Source: Clostridia bacterium (lineage in GTDB: Bacteria; Bacillota; Clostridia; Christensenellales; UBA1242). From it: DNA of 52,391 nt. Both the position numbers and the translations under genes were made by a program. The stretch lies in NCBI GenBank assembly GCA_022793335.1, contig JAAWCQ010000002.1, forward strand, positions 1 through 52,391, read 5' to 3'. Under the pieces are notes generated by a model, which made no database searches, had not been told where the DNA came from, and was given only the letters and a program-made list of their open reading frames with translations. Shown here one piece after another: positions 26,154 to 35,437 of the stretch (positions are counted from its first letter, which is position 1; each line of letters starts with the position of its first letter).

Positions 26154-26756
26154 ATGAGAATTGGAATTGATGTTGATGGGGTGCTGACCGAGCTTAATCA
26201 ATTTACTACCGACTACTTGACAAAATATTTGGTTGAGAACAATATTGACTATAAAATTGGAAAGGCAGACTATGAGGCTTATGCTGCGTTTGGAATTGAT
26301 CAGCAAACAGAAGATGATTTTTGGGCAGAATATTTGGATTTATACGCGAGGAAGGTGAGGGCATGCGCTTTTGCAAGTGAAGTGATTAAAAAACTCAAAG
26401 AAGATGGCCATGAAATCTATATTGTTACTGCCAGATGGCTGACAAATCGTGATGATGAGGTCGGCGAAGATATGAGAAATAAGGTCAAAGTATGGCTGAG
26501 TGAGAATGATATAATCTATGACAAACTTATTTTCACCAAAGCTAAAAAGGAAAAGAAACTTGATGAAATCAAAGAGTTTAAGATTGATTTTATGATAGAA
26601 GACAGCCCAAAAAATATTGAAGACCTTTCAAAAGTTGTGCCAATGATTTGCTATCATGCTGAATATAACAAAGACTTCAACTTTGAAAACACCACACGCT
26701 GCTTCAGCTGGTATGACATATATCGTGTTATCAAGAAAATGAGCGTGAATAATTGA
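26154..26756 (+). CDS. HAD 5'(3')-deoxyribonucleotidase-like phosphatase
   Basis: 200 residues, with AAGGAG before the ATG. Motif I is DVDGVL (D6/D8) at the N-terminus, motif II VTAR (~104), and motif III MIEDSPKNIE (~158). The cap (TTDYLTKYL...DDFWAEYLDLYA) matches the NT5C-type cap of deoxyribonucleotidases. It is predicted to dephosphorylate (deoxy)nucleoside monophosphates. It lies 36 bases after the deoxyribosyltransferase-like gene, probably in one transcript. Confidence 0.8.
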   Translation: MRIGIDVDGVLTELNQFTTDYLTKYLVENNIDYKIGKADYEAYAAFGIDQQTEDDFWAEYLDLYARKVRACAFASEVIKKLKEDGHEIYIVTARWLTNRDDEVGEDMRNKVKVWLSENDIIYDKLIFTKAKKEKKLDEIKEFKIDFMIEDSPKNIEDLSKVVPMICYHAEYNKDFNFENTTRCFSWYDIYRVIKKMSVNN

Positions 26757-26825
26757 AAGCCATTTAAATTTTTAAATAAAGAGCAAAGGCCAAAATAAAA
26801 TATAAAAAGATTAAAGAGAGGAAAA

Positions 26826-27665
26826 ATGAAGATTTTTGATGTCATGACCAAACGCGGTGATACATTATATGGTTGCTTATATGGCGAAAATTTCAGAGAT
26901 ACATGCGTGATAATTACAAACGGAAATTGCGGCAATATTTTTGATAATAAGTTTTTAAGAGACATGGGCGAGCAACTTGAAAGGGAAGGTGTATCTTTCA
27001 TATATGCGCACAACAGTGGCGCCTTTCACAGAATGGATTCGCCATCGTCAAGCGGAAAGATACTCGGAAATACTTATGAGCTTTTTGATGATTGCCTTCA
27101 AGATTTGCAAGCGTTTGTCGATTATGCCAAGTCTAGCGGCTTCAAAAAAATCGTTCTAGGTGGGCATAGTTATGGCACAAACAAAGTGGTTTATTATTTG
27201 TCAGAAAATCAAGATGAAGATATCGACAGTTTTATTCTCCTTTCACCCACAGACACAACAGTTTTGAAAGAACATGAAAGAGTTTCTGCCGAAAAGCTGA
27301 TGCCTATTGCGTTAAAGATGAAAGAAGAGGGAAAACTTGACGAGCTTATTCCAATTCCGTTTGATGATTGGAATCTTTATACAGCCAGAGCTTTTTTGGA
27401 CTTTATTGAAAACTCTCATTCCAAAAATCTGCCAATCTATTCAAATGGTGATTTTAAACAGCTTAAGAAAATCAGGCAACGCGGGCTTTTTGTAATGGGC
27501 GAAAAGGACGGCTTCGCTTTTAATGACACCGCAAAGCATCTTCAAATAATAAAAGAAAATGCAAAAAACAAAGACAGTGCTTATAAGGTTGTTAAGGGAT
27601 GCGGGCATGTGTTTAGAGGCGGAGAGGCTGAGCTTGCACAAATTGTTTTGGATTTCGTTAAATAA
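26826..27665 (+). CDS. Alpha/beta hydrolase (DUF1749-like)
   Basis: 279 residues. Opening block VIITNGNCGNIFD, nucleophile elbow GGHSYGTNK (Ser ~117), acid in VMGEKDGF and catalytic His in GCGHVFRG. The pattern resembles fungal/bacterial DUF1749 hydrolases. It is cytoplasmic; the substrate is unknown. AGAGAGG precedes the start. The same-strand genes on either side suggest a loose housekeeping cluster rather than a tight operon. Confidence 0.8.
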   Translation: MKIFDVMTKRGDTLYGCLYGENFRDTCVIITNGNCGNIFDNKFLRDMGEQLEREGVSFIYAHNSGAFHRMDSPSSSGKILGNTYELFDDCLQDLQAFVDYAKSSGFKKIVLGGHSYGTNKVVYYLSENQDEDIDSFILLSPTDTTVLKEHERVSAEKLMPIALKMKEEGKLDELIPIPFDDWNLYTARAFLDFIENSHSKNLPIYSNGDFKQLKKIRQRGLFVMGEKDGFAFNDTAKHLQIIKENAKNKDSAYKVVKGCGHVFRGGEAELAQIVLDFVK

Positions 27666-27809
27666 ATTTATTGACAAAATAAGGATAAAAACCTATGCTG
27701 TTAAAACACAAATAAAGATTTATAATCAATATTATTAAGAAGTAAATCTAAAGCAATGTTATAAAAAATAAACAGCATTAAAAAACATTTATAACTATAA
27801 GGAAGACAA

Positions 27810-28835
27810 ATGCAATACATAGAAAATGTAAAAAAAGAGATAAGAAGATATTTTGATATTTTAGAGCCAGAATTTCCAGCATGGATGGAAGAATATATCC
27901 AAACGAAAGATATGCTTAAGCAGGCTGAAATAAGCGTGACCTGTGGGACAATATATTCTGACCTTTTTGAAAGTGATTTTTTCTTTTCAAGCCTTGATCA
28001 CTCGGTGGCGGTAGCACTTATTGTCTGGCATTTCACTCATGATAAAAAGCAGACTCTTTCAGGACTTTTCCATGACATTGCAACACCTGTTTTTAAGCAT
28101 TGTGTTGACTTTTTAAATGGTGATTATATGACTCAAGAGTCTACTGAAGATTTGACTTACAGTCTGCTTAAGGGCTCGGCTGAGATTATGAATCTGCTTG
28201 AAAGAGATGGAATTAAACTTGACGAGGTGGCGGATTATCATATTTATCCAATTGCGGATAATGATACACCGCAACTTTCAGCGGACAGGCTTGAATATTC
28301 ATTGTCAAATGCACTTTTTACTTATAAACTTGCAAATTTTAAGGAAATTGAACAGCTTTACCAAGATATTGAAGTGCAAAAAAATGAGGATGGGATAGTT
28401 GAGCTTGGCTTTAAGACCAAGGCACTTGCGAGAAAGTTTGTCAAAATTACCAGCCGTCTATCAGTGATTTATCGAGAGGATAGGACAAGATATTCAATGC
28501 AGTTTTTAGCAGATTTAATAAAAAAGCTGAATGAAGATGGGCTTATTACAAAGCAAGAATTGTATGAGAAGAAAGAGGCTGAGGTGATTGACATTATTTT
28601 AAATTCAAAGTATGCCAAAAAGTTTTTAATATGGAAAAATGCGAAAAAGGTAAAGACCTCTTCAATTGCTCCAAAAAATGTTTATTATGTTCATCACGGC
28701 GCCAAAATCAGATATATTGACCCGCTATTTCAAGGAAAGCGCATTTCCAAGGCTTGTGCAATTGCTGAGAAAATGATAGATAAAAATCTAAGTTTTGATA
28801 TGGACAAGTTTGTTTATTTAGACTTTGATTTTTAA
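27810..28835 (+). CDS. HD-domain phosphohydrolase, 341 residues
   Basis: HD superfamily metal ligands are visible: SSLDHSVAVALI (~61-66), the doublet in GLFHDIATPVF (~88), and later HIYPIADNDTPQ and DRLEYSLSNAL (~155-180), matching the dGTPase/YfbR-type nucleotide hydrolase group. The C-terminal half is basic and helical and ends with a hydrophobic strand. It acts in the cytoplasm, probably on nucleotides. AAGGAAG is the ribosome site. A P-loop kinase gene follows 24 bases later, which suggests co-transcription. Confidence 0.75.
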   Translation: MQYIENVKKEIRRYFDILEPEFPAWMEEYIQTKDMLKQAEISVTCGTIYSDLFESDFFFSSLDHSVAVALIVWHFTHDKKQTLSGLFHDIATPVFKHCVDFLNGDYMTQESTEDLTYSLLKGSAEIMNLLERDGIKLDEVADYHIYPIADNDTPQLSADRLEYSLSNALFTYKLANFKEIEQLYQDIEVQKNEDGIVELGFKTKALARKFVKITSRLSVIYREDRTRYSMQFLADLIKKLNEDGLITKQELYEKKEAEVIDIILNSKYAKKFLIWKNAKKVKTSSIAPKNVYYVHHGAKIRYIDPLFQGKRISKACAIAEKMIDKNLSFDMDKFVYLDFDF

Positions 28836-28859
28836 AAAGTGATATAAAAAAGGAAAATT

Positions 28860-29456
28860 ATGAAAGACTTTATATTTCTTATTGGGCCAAGTGGGGTAGG
28901 CAAGTCCACTCTGGCGCAAAAATTATATAAACATTATGATGGTGTCTATCTCGAGCAAAGCATGGTGCCAGAATTTATTATTCCAAAAACTTGTGAAGAC
29001 GAAGGCTTATTTGAGGAAGATACTTGTTTTCAAAACACCATAATGCAGGCAAAATGGTTTTATGAAAAAGGATTTAGAAATATTGTAGCTTTGGACTTTG
29101 ATGACTTGCGTGTCAGAGAGCTTCCAATAATCTTTAAAGGTTTTGATTTTATTATTCTAAGACTTTATTCTTCCTCAGCAAAACAAATTAAGCAACAAAT
29201 GGAAGAGCGTCACAAGAGTGGAACAGGCCTATATTATTTGGAAGGCGTTGACATAAGCAATAGGGTGATTTCTCAAAGACCGCTTCTTCCAAATGAGGTT
29301 AAACTTGATGTTTTTGATAAGAATAAAGAAGAGGTTTTTCAAGAGGCAGTCAAACTTATTGATGGGACAGCTGCACTTAAAGATTATGAATATCAAATGC
29401 CAGCTAAAAATCAGTTTCGCTCTTGGGTGCAAAGCAACAATTTAAATCAAATTTGA
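28860..29456 (+). CDS. P-loop (AAA-type) nucleoside kinase-like protein
   Basis: 198 residues. Walker A GPSGVGKST at residues 9-17 at the N-terminus, with ALDFDDLRVRELP as a possible Walker B. The C-terminal half holds basic residues (EERHKSGTG) in the lid position of small-molecule kinases. It is probably a nucleotide or metabolite kinase; the substrate is not readable. It is coupled by position to the HD gene and ends in TGA. Confidence 0.7.
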   Translation: MKDFIFLIGPSGVGKSTLAQKLYKHYDGVYLEQSMVPEFIIPKTCEDEGLFEEDTCFQNTIMQAKWFYEKGFRNIVALDFDDLRVRELPIIFKGFDFIILRLYSSSAKQIKQQMEERHKSGTGLYYLEGVDISNRVISQRPLLPNEVKLDVFDKNKEEVFQEAVKLIDGTAALKDYEYQMPAKNQFRSWVQSNNLNQI

Positions 29457-29648
29457 AATTGTGCTGCTGAAAACAAATTAAAAACAAAGTTAAATAAAAT
29501 TTTTAAGTAGAGCAAAAAACTTAAAACTGTCAGATTTGAAATTTTGAGTAATAGGTGTATTAAAAATAAAATTTTGAAGTCTTGTGAAAAAGCTTAAAAA
29601 TTTTAGATTTAAATACGATAAATACAATTTTTAAAAAGGAGAAAATTT

Positions 29649-30119
29649 ATGAAAGTAAGTTATTCAGATGCGCCCGTTGTTATGGGCGAAAAGTCAATCT
29701 TTTTGGCAGGGCCGACTGTCAGAAAGGAGCAACAACAAGATTGGGAGAAGGGCAGTTGGAGAAATGAGGCGATTGAAATTTTGCAAGAGCTTGGTTTTGA
29801 CGGAATTGTTTATGTGCCAGAGTATAGCACCATGAAAGATTTTGTGGATAAAGATGACCAGTTTATTTGGGAATGGGATGCCTTGCATGCAGCTTCACTT
29901 GTTGTATTTTGGGTGCCAAGAAAATTCCCAGAGCTTCCTGCACTTACTACAAATGTCGAGTTTGGCTTTTATATGAATTTAAAACCAATTCTCTATGGAA
30001 GACCTGAAGGCTCAGACAAAAATGGATATTTAGACAGAATTTATTTTAAAGCGCTTGGAAACAAACCATACAATGAATTGAAGGCTCTTCTGCAGGCGGC
30101 TGTAGAAAGATTGAAATAG
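29649..30119 (+). CDS. Nucleoside 2-deoxyribosyltransferase-like protein
   Basis: 156 residues with AAAGGAG before the start. KSIFLAGPTVR at the N-terminus, DALHAASLVVFWVPR and TTNVEFGFYM with the nucleophile-type Glu at 104 match nucleoside 2-deoxyribosyltransferases, which move deoxyribose between bases in purine and pyrimidine salvage. It would act in the cytoplasm. With the neighbouring HD, kinase and deoxyribonucleotidase genes it forms a set of nucleotide-handling enzymes. Confidence 0.8.
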   Translation: MKVSYSDAPVVMGEKSIFLAGPTVRKEQQQDWEKGSWRNEAIEILQELGFDGIVYVPEYSTMKDFVDKDDQFIWEWDALHAASLVVFWVPRKFPELPALTTNVEFGFYMNLKPILYGRPEGSDKNGYLDRIYFKALGNKPYNELKALLQAAVERLK

Positions 30120-30231
30120 ATGTCGAAGGTTTTCGAAATTTGATAATTTATTATAAATTAAGTAAAATTTAACAAAAAACCGCAAAATATCGTAAAAAAA
30201 TGGTTAAAAATAGAAAAATAAAGAGAAAATT

Positions 30232-31038
30232 ATGGAAAAAGTAAACATTGGCAAAGAAAATGCTACCTTTCAGCAGATATGCGCGCTTAAGGAAAACAGA
30301 AACAAAAGAGCAAGTTTAGGTCTCTTTTTTGTGGAAGGCATTCAAAATATAAAGGACGCTTTGGCATTTGATTGGCAAATTGAGGCCTTCATATATTCAA
30401 GCGAAACAAAGCTTTCGCAGTGGGCAAAAAGTGTGATTGGAAGGGCAAACAAGAATTATATTTTAAGTCAGCCGCTTATGGAGAAACTCAGTGACAAAGA
30501 GGATACGAGCGAGCTTTTGGCGCTTATCAAAATGAAAGACCAACAGGCAATTTTGACTGAGGATAACCCAGTTTATCTGCTTTTGGATAGGCCGTCAAAA
30601 AAGGGAAATCTGGGCACAATTATAAGAAGCTGCGACGCCTTTGGAGTGACACAGATTTTCTATTCGGGGCATGCTGTTGACATTTATGACCATGCAGTTG
30701 TCACGGCATCGATGGGCTCTTTCTTTAAAATGCAGAAGACTTTTATAGAGTCAAATACAGCCTTTTTGGAGCTTGTTGAAAAACTTAAAAAGTTATATAA
30801 AGCTTTTCAAGTTGTGGGCACATCCCTTCAAACAGATGAGCTTATTGGCAGATGCGATTTTACTAAGCCAACTCTGCTGTTGATTGGAAATGAGACCGAT
30901 GGGCTTTGCAGATTTTACAACGAGAACGCTGACAAGCTGGTCAAAATTCAGATGCGCGAGGGCATTGACTCGTTAAATATAGCCTGCGCTGCAACGGCAA
31001 GCCTTTATGAAATTCAAAGACAAAGAATGACTAAATAG
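30232..31038 (+). CDS. TrmH/SpoU-family RNA 2'-O-methyltransferase
   Basis: 268 residues. All three SPOUT motifs are present: GNLGTIIRSCDAFG (~125), LLIGNETDGL (~224) and IQMREGIDSLNIACAATASL YE (~243-264). An N-terminal substrate-binding domain (NKRASLGLFFVEGIQNIKDA L) resembles the L30e-like region of TrmH/RlmB enzymes. It should methylate ribose 2'-OH in rRNA or tRNA with SAM; the exact target nucleotide is not determinable. The ribosome site is weak (AAAGAG). Confidence 0.9.
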   Translation: MEKVNIGKENATFQQICALKENRNKRASLGLFFVEGIQNIKDALAFDWQIEAFIYSSETKLSQWAKSVIGRANKNYILSQPLMEKLSDKEDTSELLALIKMKDQQAILTEDNPVYLLLDRPSKKGNLGTIIRSCDAFGVTQIFYSGHAVDIYDHAVVTASMGSFFKMQKTFIESNTAFLELVEKLKKLYKAFQVVGTSLQTDELIGRCDFTKPTLLLIGNETDGLCRFYNENADKLVKIQMREGIDSLNIACAATASLYEIQRQRMTK

Positions 31039-31170
31039 GGTAATTTTAATTTAATGTTTTACTTAAGGAAATCATTTAAAACATACAATAAAAAGTTGAC
31101 AAAAGCGTGTGCAGGCATAAATAATAAAAATGAGAATGTTTTAATGTAGTTTAAACTAAAAGGGGTGTTT

Positions 31171-31578
31171 ATGAGAGACAGTGCAAGAGCGGTGATAATA
31201 AGAGACAGAAAAGTGCTTACAATGTTTAGAAGAAAAATAAAAGATGGGGCAGTCAACGAATATTATGTCATTCCAGGCGGCGGAATAGAAGAAGGCGAAA
31301 CAGAAGAAGAGACTGTTGTTCGTGAGCTTCAAGAAGAGATGAGTGTTGAAGTGGAGATTGTGGACTTTTTGGGAAAAGAAGAAACAATAAATGGAAATGC
31401 ATATTATTATCTCTGCAAAATAAAAGATGATGCAGAGCCAAGGCTTGGCGGAGAAGAGCTTGAACGAATGACTGAAGATAATTTTTATCAGCCAAGATTT
31501 ATTGATATAGAAAAACTTGACAATGTTGACCTTTTCGGAAAAGAGTTTGTTTTTAAAGCTTTAAAATTAAAAATTTAA
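31171..31578 (+). CDS. NUDIX hydrolase, 135 residues
   Basis: NUDIX box GGGIEEGETEEETVVRELQE EM (~residues 36-57), with the terminal glycine of the REUXEEXGU consensus not conserved (EEMSV). The ATG at 31171 follows AGGGG; a GTG six bases upstream is also in frame. RAVIIRDRKVLTMFRR at the N-terminus is the family's first strand. It hydrolyses a nucleoside-diphosphate-X compound of unknown identity. Confidence 0.85.
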   Translation: MRDSARAVIIRDRKVLTMFRRKIKDGAVNEYYVIPGGGIEEGETEEETVVRELQEEMSVEVEIVDFLGKEETINGNAYYYLCKIKDDAEPRLGGEELERMTEDNFYQPRFIDIEKLDNVDLFGKEFVFKALKLKI

Positions 31579-31757
31579 GTAATGTTTTTTAAAAAAACAG
31601 TTTTTATTTATTATTTTTAATAGTTAAATTTTTCGTATTCTAGTTTTTTGTATGAAAAGATCACCTATTTTAAAAAGGTGCACAATCGACGAAAAATTCG
31701 AGCGAATGAAGTCGTTGCCTTAAGTGAAAATGGTTTTAATTGAAAATAAAGCAACAA
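31579..31757. other. Intergenic region with possible gene debris
   Basis: A 24-codon stretch near 31672-31740 reads KVHNRRKIRANEVVALSENG FN and ends in a stop, without a start or ribosome site. It is protein-like but too short to assign. Confidence 0.25.
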
Positions 31758-31793
31758 AAAAAACAACAGCTGAATTTTACGCCGTTGTTTTTT
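31758..31793. terminator. Bidirectional terminator between convergent genes
   Basis: AAACAACAGC/GCCGTTGTTT stem flanked by A8 on the left and T6 on the right, so it can stop transcription from both the NUDIX gene and the flavoenzyme gene. Confidence 0.75.
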
Positions 31794-31804
31794 ATTTTCA
31801 AATT

Positions 31805-33856
31805 TTATAATTTTGTGCAGACATCCCATGCTCGCCAAATTACAGTGCGAAGATTGCCAACACTGAAAGCGTCGCCAACAACATGAACATGTTTTCCACC
31901 TTTAGCAAGAGGGGCAGGCAAATATCCTACAGAAAGGATAACGCTGTCAGCTTTAAGCTCTTTTTTGTCTCCATTCTTATCTGATACCACAACCACATTA
32001 TCTTTAATTTCATTGCAGAACCTTTCAAGATAAACAGGAACATTGTAAGTTTTGAAGAAATCGCGAAGATATGAGGTGTTTGCAAGTGAAAGATTATTTG
32101 CAATCATAAGGTCATTACGGGCTTCAACAATGCAAGGCTTTTTGCCTTTTTTGTAAAGGTCGTAAGCGATTTCGCAGCCACTCAGTCCGCCGCCGATAAC
32201 CACCACATTCTCGCCGACTTCTTTGCCGCTTAGATAATCAACCGCCTCGATTGCTTTTTCAATGCCTGGAAGGTTAAGTTTACGCGCCTTAGCCCCTGTT
32301 GCGACAATTATTTCATCAGCGTCAAGAGTTTTCAGGTCGGTCACTTCAGTGTTAAATTTAATTTCAATATCAAGCAGCTTCATTTGGCGTCTATACCACG
32401 CGATAAGCTCTTTATCTTTTTCTTTAAAGTCTGGTGCTGCGGCAGCAATGAAAACTCCGCCTAAAGTGTCTGTCTTTTCATAAATTGTCACTTTATGACC
32501 GCGTTTTGTAAGCACGATTGCACATTCCATACCGCCAATTCCGCCGCCAACGATTGCAATATTTTTCTTTTTCTTTGCAGGTGCATAGTCATATTTCCCG
32601 CCGTCCATAGTTTGAGGGTTGATGGCGCATCTTGACATGTGAATGGAGTCAGCCATTGAACATGCGTTTGCGACGCCTTTATAGTGCGACATAGTAAGGC
32701 AGGCATTGTGACAACAAATGCAAGGCTTGATTTCTTCCAGCCTGTCTTCAATAAGTTTTGTCACCCAGTGGCTGTCTACGAGAAATTGTCTTGCAACGCC
32801 CATTGCGGCTATCCTGCCATCTTTAATAGCCTCAGCAGCAGTCGCAGGGTCCATTCTTCCTGCACATACAACTGGAATGTCAACAAACTTGCTTATATGT
32901 GCCACATCCTCAAGATTGCAATTTTGAGGCATATACATTGGTGGGTGAGCCCAGTACCAAGCGTCATAAGTGCCATTGTCAGCGTCAAACATGTCATAAC
33001 CTGCATCTTGAAGATATTTGGCCGCCCTTTCACTTTCTTCCATATTTCTGCCTTTTTCAACAAATTCTTCGCCCGGCATGGCGCCATAACAGAAATCTTT
33101 TGTTTTGCTTACAACCGAATATCGAAGGGAAACAGGGTAGTCATCTCCACAAACTGCTTTGATTGCTTTTACAATTTCAACAGGAAAGCGGAAGCGGTTT
33201 TCAAAATTGCCACCATATTCGTCAGTGCGTTGGTTTGTGTATTGGGTGGTGAATTGGTCGATTAAATAGCCCTCATGAACAGCGTGAATTTCAACGCCAT
33301 CAACTCCGGCATTTTTGCACATAAGCGCAGTTTTAGCAAAGCCGTCAACCATTTTTTTAATGGTCTTTTTGCTTATTTGAGGGCACATTACACCTTCTGC
33401 CCAACGAGAAGGAAGCCTACTTGGACTAGCACATAAATAGCGCACATCAAATATAGGTTTGACTGCAGCCGCCAAAACTTTGTTTTTAAGCATTGGCACC
33501 ATTTTGTTTGGAATGGAAAAAGACCTTCCAAAGCCGGCAGTAAGCTGAATAAACATCTTAGCCCCTGTTTTATGAAATTCTTCCATATAATTTTTCAGTT
33601 TTTTGAAGGTGCGCTTACTTTTATAAAGCCAAGATCCACCCATAAGATTGCGAAGTGGCGCAATGCCAGGTATTATTAAGCCCACATTATTTTTTGCAAG
33701 GTCCATGAAAAAGTCAGCTGCATCCTTGTCAAAATGATGAGGCTCCATCCATCCAAAAATGGATGTCCCGCCCATTGGACAAAGCACTATGCGGTTTTTA
33801 ATTTCTACATTGCCTATTTTCCAAGGGGTAAAAAGTGGCTCAAATTGTTTATTCAT
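31805..33856 (-). CDS. OYE-type NADH:flavin oxidoreductase / FAD enzyme
   Basis: A 683-residue protein of the 2,4-dienoyl-CoA reductase / enoate reductase / BaiCD-BaiH group. Residues 1-~365 are an old-yellow-enzyme TIM barrel binding FMN (PWKIGNVEIKNRIVLCPMGG, GVDGVEIHAVHEGYLIDQF). A 4Fe-4S cysteine cluster lies in CICCHNACL plus later cysteines (~377-405). Residues ~430-683 carry two nucleotide-binding folds, GGGIGGMECA and GGGLSGCEIA. It would reduce alpha,beta-unsaturated carbonyl compounds using NADH. AAGGAG lies seven bases upstream of the ATG. It is divergent from a MarR gene and may be regulated by it. The specific substrate cannot be inferred. Confidence 0.9.
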   Translation of the reverse strand: MNKQFEPLFTPWKIGNVEIKNRIVLCPMGGTSIFGWMEPHHFDKDAADFFMDLAKNNVGLIIPGIAPLRNLMGGSWLYKSKRTFKKLKNYMEEFHKTGAKMFIQLTAGFGRSFSIPNKMVPMLKNKVLAAAVKPIFDVRYLCASPSRLPSRWAEGVMCPQISKKTIKKMVDGFAKTALMCKNAGVDGVEIHAVHEGYLIDQFTTQYTNQRTDEYGGNFENRFRFPVEIVKAIKAVCGDDYPVSLRYSVVSKTKDFCYGAMPGEEFVEKGRNMEESERAAKYLQDAGYDMFDADNGTYDAWYWAHPPMYMPQNCNLEDVAHISKFVDIPVVCAGRMDPATAAEAIKDGRIAAMGVARQFLVDSHWVTKLIEDRLEEIKPCICCHNACLTMSHYKGVANACSMADSIHMSRCAINPQTMDGGKYDYAPAKKKKNIAIVGGGIGGMECAIVLTKRGHKVTIYEKTDTLGGVFIAAAAPDFKEKDKELIAWYRRQMKLLDIEIKFNTEVTDLKTLDADEIIVATGAKARKLNLPGIEKAIEAVDYLSGKEVGENVVVIGGGLSGCEIAYDLYKKGKKPCIVEARNDLMIANNLSLANTSYLRDFFKTYNVPVYLERFCNEIKDNVVVVSDKNGDKKELKADSVILSVGYLPAPLAKGGKHVHVVGDAFSVGNLRTVIWRAWDVCTKL

Positions 33857-33880
33857 AAAATCTCCTTTTAATATATTTTA

Positions 33881-33910
33881 ATTATATAAAATGCTTTAAA
33901 AGTAAGTCAA
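33881..33910 (-). promoter_or_regulatory. Promoter of the OYE gene
   Basis: TTGACT, 18 bases, TATAAT on the minus strand, ~25 bases before the start codon. Confidence 0.7.
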
Positions 33911-33954
33911 GGAAAGTTGCACTATAATTATTTTTTCTATGATTGTAAACCCAG

Positions 33955-33983
33955 TTGACAAATTTTTTGTTTGATTATATAAT
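33955..33983 (+). promoter_or_regulatory. Promoter of the marR-plsC operon
   Basis: Consensus TTGACA and TATAAT at exactly 17 bases. It leaves a ~145-base leader before the MarR gene. Confidence 0.85.
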
Positions 33984-34133
33984 GATTTTAATTTATATCA
34001 TAAAAGCAAAAAGTTGAAAAAAGTGAAAAGCCGCCGCAAAATTTAAAGGGTGCTAAGTAATAAAATGAAAATAAGAAGCGAAGGATTGAAGGCCGCGTGA
34101 AAAAAAGTTTTAAAATTCAAAAGAGGTGAAAAA

Positions 34134-34553
34134 ATGTTTACACAACAGGATGCCGAAGCTTATCTTGAAAAAATTCGAAAGAACAGACCAATAAGAATAA
34201 TTGACAAGCTGGCAGAAAATGAAAAGGGAATTTGGTGCGTGCTTGTTTTTATTGATGAGCAAGAAGGCGAAGTTTATGCAAAGGAAATTGCTGATGAAAT
34301 GAAAATTTCGAGGGCTAGGGCGGGGGTTCTTGTTGATAAACTTGCAAACAGGGGGCTTTTGGAAAAATATCCTTCTAAAGTTGACAACAGAATTACAGCT
34401 TTGAAAATTACAAAGGAAGGCAAACTTGTTTTAAACGATATTAAGGATAAATTTGCTAAAAAACTTATTGAAATTGTAGATGAGATTGGCGAAGACGATT
34501 TTAAAAAGTTTTTTGAAATATCAAAAAAGATAGAAAATGTGTTGAGAAAATAA
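34134..34553 (+). CDS. MarR-family transcriptional regulator
   Basis: 139 residues, AGAGGTG before the ATG. The winged-helix core is residues ~35-110: KEIADEMKISRARAGVLVDK L is the recognition helix region and KYPSKVDNRITALKITKEGK the wing. MarR proteins bind as dimers to operators and are released by small phenolic or oxidising ligands. Its divergent placement next to an OYE reductase suggests it senses an electrophile or a substrate of that enzyme (inference). Confidence 0.9.
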   Translation: MFTQQDAEAYLEKIRKNRPIRIIDKLAENEKGIWCVLVFIDEQEGEVYAKEIADEMKISRARAGVLVDKLANRGLLEKYPSKVDNRITALKITKEGKLVLNDIKDKFAKKLIEIVDEIGEDDFKKFFEISKKIENVLRK

Positions 34554-34575
34554 AAATTTGCAAAAGGGATGAAAG

Positions 34576-35280
34576 ATGAAGAAAAACAAAGTAAAGAGAA
34601 AGGCATATTTCAGATTTATTAAAACAATCATTAAAATCTTTGTGAGAAAACCTAAAGTGATAAATTTAAATGAAGAAGCGTTGGACGAAAATGCAATTTA
34701 TTTAAGCAATCATGTTGGCGCTCTTGGCCCAGTTAAACATGAATTATACTTTCCACATAACTTCAAGTTTTGGGGCACACATGAAATGGTCTTCAAATTT
34801 AAAGATAGGTGGAAATATCTTGCCAATGACTATTATCATAGAAAAAAACATCATAAGAAATTTACTGCAAAGCTGATTGCAACCATTGTTTTGCCTTTTG
34901 TTTCAATTTTTTATAAAGGAATGGAGCTTATTCCAACTTACACCAATGGGAAGTTGATGAAAACCATAGAGCAAAGCAGTGACTATCTGAAAGAGGGGAA
35001 CAGCATTATAATCTTTCCAGAAAACTCTTATGATGGCTATCACGAGAAATTGACAGAATATTTTGCTGGCTTTATTTTGCTTGCCAAATATTACTATAAG
35101 AAGACAAAACATAATATAAAGATTTATAATATGTATGTGAGAAAAAAAGATAATACATTGATTGTTGATAGGTATATCACAATTGAGGATATATTGAGGG
35201 ATGAAAGAGATATCAGAGAAATTGCCAATTCGATTAAGGATCGCGCAAACCAACTTGCAGAAATAGAAAAGGAGAAATAA
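34576..35280 (+). CDS. PlsC-like lysophospholipid acyltransferase
   Basis: 234 residues, starting 22 bases after the MarR gene, so probably co-transcribed. The region SNHVGALGP (44-52) aligns with the NHx4D active-site block, but the aspartate is replaced (H46...G51). The block FPENSYDGY (~152) aligns with the FPEGxxS glycerol-phosphate motif. A hydrophobic segment IATIVLPFVSIFYKG lies in between. The family esterifies lysophosphatidic acid at the membrane; loss of the catalytic Asp raises doubt that this copy is an ordinary acyltransferase. Confidence 0.7.
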   Translation: MKKNKVKRKAYFRFIKTIIKIFVRKPKVINLNEEALDENAIYLSNHVGALGPVKHELYFPHNFKFWGTHEMVFKFKDRWKYLANDYYHRKKHHKKFTAKLIATIVLPFVSIFYKGMELIPTYTNGKLMKTIEQSSDYLKEGNSIIIFPENSYDGYHEKLTEYFAGFILLAKYYYKKTKHNIKIYNMYVRKKDNTLIVDRYITIEDILRDERDIREIANSIKDRANQLAEIEKEK

Positions 35281-35321
35281 AAAGTTTAAAAAAAATTATA
35301 GATAAAAAAACAAAAAAACAG

Positions 35322-35350
35322 TTGACAATTAAAGATGAATTGAGTATAAT
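35322..35350 (+). promoter_or_regulatory. Promoter of tRNA-Ile
   Basis: TTGACA, 17 bases, TATAAT. The ~80-base leader contains a hairpin (CAATCTA/TAGATTG with inner GAAG/CTTC, ~35359-35401) that would be removed on tRNA maturation. Confidence 0.8.
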
Positions 35351-35437
35351 TAAAATGCAATCTAGAAGATTCTCCCTCTTCTTAAATATCTTTTAGATTG
35401 GTCACACTGTTTTAATCAAAATGGATGTGGCAAATAT

